Source of the DNA: Planctomycetota bacterium
GTDB taxonomy: Bacteria > Planctomycetota > UBA1135 > UBA2386
Assembly: GCA_028281765.1 (NCBI GenBank)
Contig: JANQJF010000077.1
Location: 1 to 38,613, forward strand
Length of the DNA: 38,613 bases
Direction: 5' to 3'
Positions within the stretch are counted from its first letter, which is position 1; every line of letters starts with the position of its first letter. This document shows, one piece after another, positions 33,479 through 38,613 of this stretch. Made by a program: the position numbers and the translations under genes. Under the pieces are notes generated by a model. The model did no database searches, was not told the origin of the DNA, and saw only the letters and a list, made by a program, of their open reading frames with translations.

Positions 33479-33991
33479 ATGATCTGGCTCTGGCTCCTCC
33501 TCATCCCCGTCGCTCTCGTCCTTCTGGCCTACCTCGTCGGCTTCTTCCTCCCCGAGCGCTACGTCGCCAAGAAGAGCTACGACATCCCGCTCCCGCCGAC
33601 CGACGTCTGGCAACGCCTGCACGATCCCGAGCGCTACCCGATGACGGGCTACATGTGCAAAGGTCTCGAGCTGCTGCCGAGCGAGGACGGCCTCGCCGTC
33701 TGGACCGAGTCGATGGGCCGCTCTTCGCTTCGCATCCAGAACGTCGAGGTCGACGAGCCGAAGCGTTTCGTCCGCCGGCTGACCGACACCGTCGTGCCGT
33801 TCGAATCCCGCTGCGAGTTCTGGATCGAACCGACCGACTCGGGCTCGCGCGTCACGTGCGAGAACCAGGCGACGGTCAAGACCGGCACGTGGCACGTCCC
33901 ACTGTTCCGCGTCACGATGGCGCTGTTCGGCGGGGCGAAGGGCGGGATCAAGATGTACCTCGGCAACGTCGCGAAGGTCGACGCGGCTTAG
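33479..33991 (+). CDS. Membrane-anchored SRPBCC-family protein
   Basis: 170 residues. An N-terminal transmembrane helix (WLWLLLIPVALVLLAYLVGFFLP) is followed by a polyketide-cyclase/START-like domain of about 140 residues. Typical segments are SYDIPLPPTDVWQRLHDPERYPMTGYMCKGLELL, RFVRRLTDTVVPFESRCEFWIEPTDSGSRVTCENQATVK and a long C-terminal helix region (LFRVTMALFGGAKGGIKMYLGNVAK). Such helix-grip domains bind hydrophobic ligands; the ligand here is unknown. It is divergent from the ECF sigma gene, with 178 bp between them. The last base of its stop codon is the first base of a MITE-like element, so that insertion lies right at the gene end. Confidence 0.8.
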   Translation: MIWLWLLLIPVALVLLAYLVGFFLPERYVAKKSYDIPLPPTDVWQRLHDPERYPMTGYMCKGLELLPSEDGLAVWTESMGRSSLRIQNVEVDEPKRFVRRLTDTVVPFESRCEFWIEPTDSGSRVTCENQATVKTGTWHVPLFRVTMALFGGAKGGIKMYLGNVAKVDAA

Positions 33992-34150
33992 CAGCCCGTT
34001 GAAGAAGTCATTCGCATCCCAGATCGCCGGTGACGCCCGCTCGCTGCGTCGCGAAACCTCACCGAATCCACCGATTCGCCTCCGGTTCCGCTCCTTGCGA
34101 GCAAACGACACCGACGACCTGGAACGCAAAGCACTTCTTCAACGGCCTGC
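33991..34150. mobile_element. MITE-like element with 45-bp terminal inverted repeats
   Basis: 160 bp with imperfect terminal inverted repeats. GCAGCCCGTTGAAGAAGT at the left matches GCAGGCCGTTGAAGAAGT read inward from the right, and similarity continues for about 45 bp (..ATCCCAGATCG against ..GTTCCAGGTCG, then CGGTG in both). No coding capacity. The CGTTGAAGAAGT core resembles ends of IS1182/IS4-like transposons, so the element is probably mobilised in trans. It abuts the SRPBCC stop codon and lies 68 bp upstream of the tRNA gene. No clear target duplication is visible. Confidence 0.65.
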
Positions 34151-34218
34151 CAAGGGGAATTGCGGGTGCTGTCCTGGTGTGGCGCGCCGATGGAAGGTAC
34201 GCTGCGAGACCGCTGTCC

Positions 34219-34292
<74 letters not shown>

Positions 34293-34403
34293 ACGCGTCA
34301 CAGGCGTGCGTAAGCGGTTGCAAAGCAGGCGATAAGAGGGCGCCTCGCTGCGGCTCGGCGTGGAAGGGGGGTGACGGCGGACGGTCGCAGTCGCGAGTCG
34401 AAG

Positions 34404-34417
34404 GGTGCACGTGCACC
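34404..34417. promoter_or_regulatory. Palindromic operator-like site upstream of the integrase
   Basis: GGTGCACGTGCACC is a perfect 14-bp palindrome, and weaker symmetry continues outward (TCGAA on the left, TTCGA on the right). It ends 27 bp before the integrase start codon. It may bind a regulator, or the integrase itself as an arm or core site. Confidence 0.5.
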
Positions 34418-34444
34418 TTTTCGAAGGCTCAAAAAGAGGCTGCG

Positions 34445-35845
34445 ATGAGAGGAAGACGGCAAGGTCCGACGTTGCGGAAGCGTCGGAGTCCGAGTTCGGG
34501 CAAGGTGCTCGCGTTCGCGAAGTTCAACGGCAAGACGATCTCGTTCGGGACGTGGGGGCCCGAGGCCGATCGCCGGTTCGACGAGTTCAAGGCCGAGTGG
34601 CTCGCCAATGGGCGGGAGATACCGACGAAGGAGACGGTGGGTCTCGAGGAACTGCTGATGATCCAGCGGTTGATCGATCGCTACCTCCGGCACCTCGTCG
34701 ACAAGCACGACTCCGGCTGGATCGAGAACAACTACGACCGTATCGCCCAGGCGTTCGTGCCGCTGGGAGAGTGCTTCGGTGCGTTGGCGGCCCGAGACTT
34801 CACGCCCCTTCGCCTGCAAGACGTGCGCACGACAATGATCGACGCGGGGCGGCTATGTCGAAGCGAGATCAACCGAAGGGTTCGGGAGATCCGCCGAGGC
34901 TTCCGGTGGGCGGTTGCCAACGAGTTGATTCCCGCCGACGTGTGGCACGGGCTCAGTGCGGTGGATGGACTTCGAGCCGGTGAGTTCGGGACACGGGATA
35001 ACCCCGGACGCGAGGCTGTGGCCGAGGAGGTTGTGTGGGCGACGCTTCCGCATCTCAGCCGACAAGTGGGGGGACTCGTCGAGCTGATGTGGTGGACGGG
35101 TGCTCGTCCGAGTGAACTGTTCGGCATGACGCCGAGTTCGATCGATCGCTCCGAGGAGACCTGGACGATGCGACTCGCCGAGCACAAGACGGCCAGGAAG
35201 GGGAGGCGGCGTGAGATCGTGTTCGGTCCGCAAGCTCGAGCTGTCCTTCGCCGTTTCCTCGATCGTGTGCCGGAACCCCGCCCAGATCGCCCGCTGTTCT
35301 CGCCTCGAGATGCCGTGGAGGAGAAGAACGAGCGCCAACGACAAAGCGAGGATCCGACGAGTCTAAGTGCGGTCGAGCTTGCGTATCGGCTTGGGGTAGG
35401 TCACGAGACTCCTCGCTCTTGGGTGAAGCGGGGATGCCCGGTGAACGAAGACAATACCTACGACCTCAGCGCCGTTCAGGAGTGGCGAGAGTCGGACGAC
35501 CGGCGTGGTGCTCCCAGTACCCGCAGACGGCAGGGACGGTTCCGTCGTGAGCGTGCTTCGGATCCCAGTAGGGCTCCGGGGGAGGTCTACACAGCAACGG
35601 CGTTCCGTCGAGCCATAGAACGCGGCGTTGTGTTGGCCAACCGGGATCGCACGGGCCGGGGATCGGATCCTCTTCCTCGGTGGACTCCCTACCAGCTCCG
35701 CCATGCTGCTGCTGAACGCATTCGTCGAGAGTTCGGGCTAGAGGCAGTGCGCACGGTGCTGGGTCATGCGAGTGCGACGATGAGCGAGGTCTACGCTGCG
35801 GTTGATATCGAGGCGTCGAAGCGGGTGGCGGAGAGCTGTGGGTAG
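34445..35845 (+). CDS. Tyrosine recombinase (integrase) with inserted helix-turn-helix
   Basis: 466-residue site-specific recombinase. A core-binding SAM-like domain lies at about 70-185; the catalytic domain has Arg221 (WWTGARPSELFGM), Lys248 (HKTARKG), TPYQLRHAAAERI with Arg419, His441 (LGHAS) and nucleophile Tyr450 (SEVYAAVD). Tyr416 replaces the first His of the usual HxxR box. Between LFSPRDAVEEKNERQRQ and YTATAFRRAI, residues about 303-350 form an extra helix-turn-helix (SLSAVELAYRLGVGHETPRSWVKRG...YDLSAVQEW) resembling excisionases or lambda Nu1. It is flanked by basic, low-complexity linkers. ATG at 34445 has AAAGAGG about 7 nt upstream. The gene lies 152 bp after tRNA-Val, so it drives integration into that gene. 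Confidence 0.92.
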   Translation: MRGRRQGPTLRKRRSPSSGKVLAFAKFNGKTISFGTWGPEADRRFDEFKAEWLANGREIPTKETVGLEELLMIQRLIDRYLRHLVDKHDSGWIENNYDRIAQAFVPLGECFGALAARDFTPLRLQDVRTTMIDAGRLCRSEINRRVREIRRGFRWAVANELIPADVWHGLSAVDGLRAGEFGTRDNPGREAVAEEVVWATLPHLSRQVGGLVELMWWTGARPSELFGMTPSSIDRSEETWTMRLAEHKTARKGRRREIVFGPQARAVLRRFLDRVPEPRPDRPLFSPRDAVEEKNERQRQSEDPTSLSAVELAYRLGVGHETPRSWVKRGCPVNEDNTYDLSAVQEWRESDDRRGAPSTRRRQGRFRRERASDPSRAPGEVYTATAFRRAIERGVVLANRDRTGRGSDPLPRWTPYQLRHAAAERIRREFGLEAVRTVLGHASATMSEVYAAVDIEASKRVAESCG

Positions 35846-35905
35846 TCCCGATCCTGCTTGGAGTCCTCCGATGCCTCGGTATCGTATGGGGTCAAAGGAC
35901 CAGAG

Positions 35906-36961
35906 ATGGCGAAGAAGCGAAACCACTACATCCCGCAATTCCTGTTGCGGAGATTCGCGAACGACGAGGGAGGCAGTCGCATCTGGCAATTCCGTGAGAA
36001 CGCCAAGCCCGTCGCTATCGGGACTCGCGATGCGGCCGTGTCGAGATACTTCTACGGAGATCCGAGCCTCGAAATCGAAGACGATCTCCAAGCACTTGAG
36101 AGCGGCCAAGCCACATTGCTCGAGGAAGTAGCAGGCGGAGCGGATCTTGAGTCCCGATGCGGACTCTTGACCGAGCTGGTGTGGTCATTGGCCACGCGGA
36201 CGCAGGCGTTTCGAGGGCACTTCGCCGAGGTTACTCAGCGGTTACTCACTGGTCTTCAGCAGGTTTCTCCGGAGACGATGGCGACGGCGTTTACTCGAGG
36301 AATCGAGAATGAACTCGAAACGCATATCGATGACCTTCTTCGCGACAGTGGGATTCCAGAGGAAGAAATTCCTGCGATCCGGGCGCACCTGATCAATCGT
36401 CTGGGCGGGCCGGAAGCGGCCCGCAAAGAGGCGCTGCGACACATGGATGATGTCCTACCCGTCGCGCCCAGGCTTCTCTCGAGTCTCGAGGCGGTCGCGC
36501 CACAAGCTTCGATGGACGGTCACATTAAGTTGATGGCGAAGCAGATGGCAGTGCGCGGAAAGCCGCCCTCAGGATTCGAGGTCAGCAAGTGGCACGTCCA
36601 GACGTTTGACTCGAACACGATCGTCCTTGGGGACGGAGTTGTCGTTGCTACCTCGAGCGGCGAGTTTGGCGCGCTGGCCAAGTTCGCGTCAGCTTTCGAG
36701 AGAGTGTTCGTCCCGATATCGCATCGTAGTGTGCTCGTCGGGGATCGAACCTCCGACGGTCTCCGGGACGTTGACCCCGAAGCCCTCAACAGAGCGTCCG
36801 TCAGCCTCTCTCTGAATGGGTTCTTTGGTTCGCGGAATACAGCCGCTGAGCTTGCGTTGCTCGAGCACCTTGGGTCCGGTGATCCGATGCTCTCGGATGA
36901 TGTCATTCAGGAAATACTCGAGGAGTGCTGGTCATCGCTCAACTTGCCAGCTCCGGAGTGA
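35906..36961 (+). CDS. DUF4238-family protein
   Basis: 351 residues beginning with the hallmark NHYIPQFLLRRFANDEG (residues 5-21) of DUF4238, then IWQFRENAKP and a catalytic-looking VSRYFYGDPSLEIEDDLQALESGQATLLEEV block. The function of DUF4238 proteins is unknown; they are frequent on mobile elements. A central helical part and an FVPISHRSVLVG strand near the end are the other conserved-looking parts. ATG at 35906 has AAAGGA 6 nt upstream and places the motif at the N-terminus as in the family. The earlier TTG at 35858 is rejected. Base composition is visibly less GC-rich than the core genes, consistent with transferred cargo. Confidence 0.85.
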   Translation: MAKKRNHYIPQFLLRRFANDEGGSRIWQFRENAKPVAIGTRDAAVSRYFYGDPSLEIEDDLQALESGQATLLEEVAGGADLESRCGLLTELVWSLATRTQAFRGHFAEVTQRLLTGLQQVSPETMATAFTRGIENELETHIDDLLRDSGIPEEEIPAIRAHLINRLGGPEAARKEALRHMDDVLPVAPRLLSSLEAVAPQASMDGHIKLMAKQMAVRGKPPSGFEVSKWHVQTFDSNTIVLGDGVVVATSSGEFGALAKFASAFERVFVPISHRSVLVGDRTSDGLRDVDPEALNRASVSLSLNGFFGSRNTAAELALLEHLGSGDPMLSDDVIQEILEECWSSLNLPAPE

Positions 36962-37135
36962 CGTTCGTCGATTCCCGAACATTGCAGCCCTCATTCGCGA
37001 TGTGGCATCATCAAGAGTGGCGGTCGGTGAGCAGGCTTCGGATTGATGCCCGAGGTTGAGTCGTGGGACACCAGGCACGCGTCTCCCGGCCGCCTCGTTT
37101 CTCGTGAGGACAGACCTGGTGTGCGAACTGGTGTG

Positions 37136-37750
37136 ATGCCACGACTTTCCATCCCCGATTGGGTGCAAGGGGCGCCTCAAAAGATCCTATTCGTCATCGA
37201 CTCAGCCCCCTCCTCCCTGACGAAGTGGACAGAGGTCGCCGAGGCAGCGGGGATAGCTCACAAGACGGCTCGCACCCACGGAGCAATCTTCCTCGGCGAG
37301 GGCTCCTTCCTTCGACGAAACTCCGACAGAACTCTGGTCCTGACCGATGCTGGCCGCGCACTGCTAAGCGAGATCCAACCAGCCGAGGGAGCAGGCGAGC
37401 ACTGCATTCTCAGGTTCGGCTCGGTTGCGCACATGGGAGTCGATTCGGCAGACGGCCACTCGCGCATACCTGTAGAATCCAATCTTCCCAGTCACCTGCA
37501 GTGGGAGTATCGCGTGCTTGTGGCACTCAACTTCCTCGCGGCTGCGAAACCAGCTGCTGTTGCACGCGCCTTGTTCCCAGAGACCCAGACCCTGGCAAGT
37601 GACTCAAATCATGACCAGGCGCGACGGCAGCTTCGCGCTCTTGTTGGCCAAGGGCTGGCCTCAGGAACCGCTTCCGTCTACTCACTGACAGAGGCCGGAT
37701 TCGAGCGCCTCCAGGAGCGGTTTCGGCAGCGCCTCGAGGAAGACGACTGA
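37136..37750 (+). CDS. Protein with two winged-helix-like modules
   Basis: 204 residues from ATG 37136 (MPRLSIPDWVQG); an upstream ATG at 37046 would add 30 residues of doubtful character. Two similar halves are visible. Residues about 15-80 (QKILFVIDSA...TEVAEAAGIAHKTARTH...LRRNSDRTLVLTDAGRALL) and about 120-195 (EYRVLVALNFLAAAKPAAVARAL...RRQLRALVGQGLAS...VYSLTEAGFERLQ) each read as helix, HTH, wing strand with LTxAG. That layout is typical of MarR/PadR-like winged helices. I know no named family. It is probably a DNA-binding regulator of the element, perhaps controlling excision or cargo. It lies 174 bp after the DUF4238 gene. Confidence 0.65.
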   Translation: MPRLSIPDWVQGAPQKILFVIDSAPSSLTKWTEVAEAAGIAHKTARTHGAIFLGEGSFLRRNSDRTLVLTDAGRALLSEIQPAEGAGEHCILRFGSVAHMGVDSADGHSRIPVESNLPSHLQWEYRVLVALNFLAAAKPAAVARALFPETQTLASDSNHDQARRQLRALVGQGLASGTASVYSLTEAGFERLQERFRQRLEEDD

Positions 37751-37783
37751 TCTCCAAAGTGTCCCTTGATCGGGGCGCGATGT

Positions 37784-37801
37784 CACAGTGCGCGGACTGT
37801 G
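37784..37801. promoter_or_regulatory. Inverted repeat upstream of the excisionase-like gene
   Basis: CACAGT, six bases, ACTGTG: a perfect dyad 21 bp before the ATG at 37823, the position of an operator over a promoter. It could bind the winged-helix protein or the excisionase-like product; this is inferred. Confidence 0.4.
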
Positions 37802-37822
37802 CGTTTCCCATGCTTGGCGATC

Positions 37823-38074
37823 ATGAGTTGCAAAAGCAATGGTGTCGCGCAGCGAGCGACGTGTTCTCTGACGCCCCGAGAAGCCGCACAGCTCTGGCAA
37901 GAGATCGCCGGCTGTGTCCATCGGACTGACCCCGCGACGGTTCGCCGTTGGTGCGTTGACGGAGTTCGCGGTCAGCGCCTGGAGTCACGGCTCGTAGGAG
38001 GGCGGCGGCTGATCGATCTGACCGATCTCGTGCGCTTCTACGATGCCCTGAACGGCGGAGAGGTGTCGCGATGA
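37823..38074 (+). CDS. Excisionase-like small helix-turn-helix protein
   Basis: 83 residues. SLTPREAAQLWQE...TDPATVRRWCVDGVRGQRLESRLVGGRRLIDLTDLVRFYDAL is the MerR/excisionase winged-HTH pattern, with a basic GGRR before the wing and an LVRF helix at the end. It resembles the small HTH proteins common on planctomycete integrative elements. Such proteins act as recombination directionality factors or as repressors. ATG at 37823 is preferred over the TTG at 37766, which adds a non-conserved leader. Its stop overlaps the next start as ATGA, so the two genes are translationally coupled. Confidence 0.75.
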   Translation: MSCKSNGVAQRATCSLTPREAAQLWQEIAGCVHRTDPATVRRWCVDGVRGQRLESRLVGGRRLIDLTDLVRFYDALNGGEVSR

Positions 38075-38613
38075 AGAAGCCAAGCACGGCACCCGCCCCC
38101 GAATTGCACCTCGGGGCGGACAGCCGTAGGTCGACGAGCCACCACTTCGACGCAGCCCATTCTACGAAACCTCAACGCGCCCATCTACCTGACAACTCCC
38201 TTGGCCCTGGGGACGAGCGCCCCTCCAACTTCCTCGACGTAGCTCATGGCATCGACCAGCTCCGAGATAGAGGATGCGTCATCCCCATCTCCGTTCCGGA
38301 GGGATGGGATGCGCCCGACTTGGCGGCTGCGCTACTCCAGCACAACGCCGAACAAGCAGGTGACTCGGACATCGCGGGATTCATCTCCTCCAGTGCCGAC
38401 GCCGTCGACCGAGTCAAGAAGAGGCTGGATCCACGCCTCCCACTCAAGCCCCAGTGCCGTATTGCGTTCGGGACCACCGAAGAGATCCAGCGACCTGATG
38501 CGCGTTGCCGCAACCTCGATCTCGTGATCGTCGACATCCCTCCACTTGGGCGGGAGAGAGCGCTGGCGCGGATACGTTCGCGATGGAAGCCCACGGTGCT
38601 GATCGAGATCGTC
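38071..38613 (+). CDS. Unknown protein, truncated by the window end
   Basis: An uninterrupted frame runs from ATG 38071, overlapping the previous stop by 4 bp, to the last base: 181 codons without a stop. The first 60 residues look disordered (Pro, Ser, His and charged). A folded part begins near DVAHGIDQLRDRGCVIPISVPEGW and includes DAVDRVKKRLDPRLP, NLDLVIVDIPPLGRERALARIRSRW and VLIEIV, suggesting an alpha/beta domain. I do not recognise the family. Position after an excisionase-like gene would suit a replication, primase or transfer protein, but nothing visible proves it. The rest is outside the window. Confidence 0.7.
   Translation, partial: MKKPSTAPAPELHLGADSRRSTSHHFDAAHSTKPQRAHLPDNSLGPGDERPSNFLDVAHGIDQLRDRGCVIPISVPEGWDAPDLAAALLQHNAEQAGDSDIAGFISSSADAVDRVKKRLDPRLPLKPQCRIAFGTTEEIQRPDARCRNLDLVIVDIPPLGRERALARIRSRWKPTVLIEIV

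Overview
The window is very GC-rich and gene-dense and reads as chromosomal DNA of a planctomycete. The evidence is three ECF sigma factors plus a fourth fused to a long extracytoplasmic tail, two transmembrane serine/threonine kinases with TPR tails, several secreted TPR or propeller proteins, and sparse Shine-Dalgarno signals. This assignment is inferred from gene content; no taxonomic marker is present.

Layout. 1-340: end of an IS256-type insertion sequence with a possibly frameshifted transposase. 390-8135: pyruvate carboxylase, 3-methyladenine glycosylase I, an AT-hook protein, an XRE regulator, and a two-gene unit of a flavin oxidoreductase and an exported propeller-like protein. 8184-18483: a membrane-tethered ECF sigma fusion, a small lipoprotein and HAD phosphatase pair, a small membrane protein, an XdhC protein, secreted TPR proteins, a PlsC-type acyltransferase, an ECF sigma factor and UDP-glucose dehydrogenase. 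18644-19422: a lipoprotein and a probable RbfA.

19458-20705: a compact mobile element made of a Y1/HUH (RAYT-like) transposase between long inverted repeats, each containing a REP-like hairpin. 20777-23975: a kinase-TPR gene divergent from an ECF sigma gene. 24110-25141: a methyltransferase. 25199-29656: two tandem large secreted paralogues. 29963-33300: a second kinase-TPR gene convergent with another ECF sigma gene. 33479-33991: an SRPBCC protein, followed at its stop codon by a 160-bp MITE-like element.

34219-38613: tRNA-Val(UAC) followed by a tyrosine recombinase and a less GC-rich block (DUF4238 protein, tandem winged-helix protein, excisionase-like protein, and a truncated gene running off the window). 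This is the left part of an integrative element in the tRNA gene; its right end is outside the window. The integrase carries an extra excisionase/Nu1-like helix-turn-helix inside its catalytic domain. That insertion and the inverted-repeat RAYT element are the two most unusual things here.
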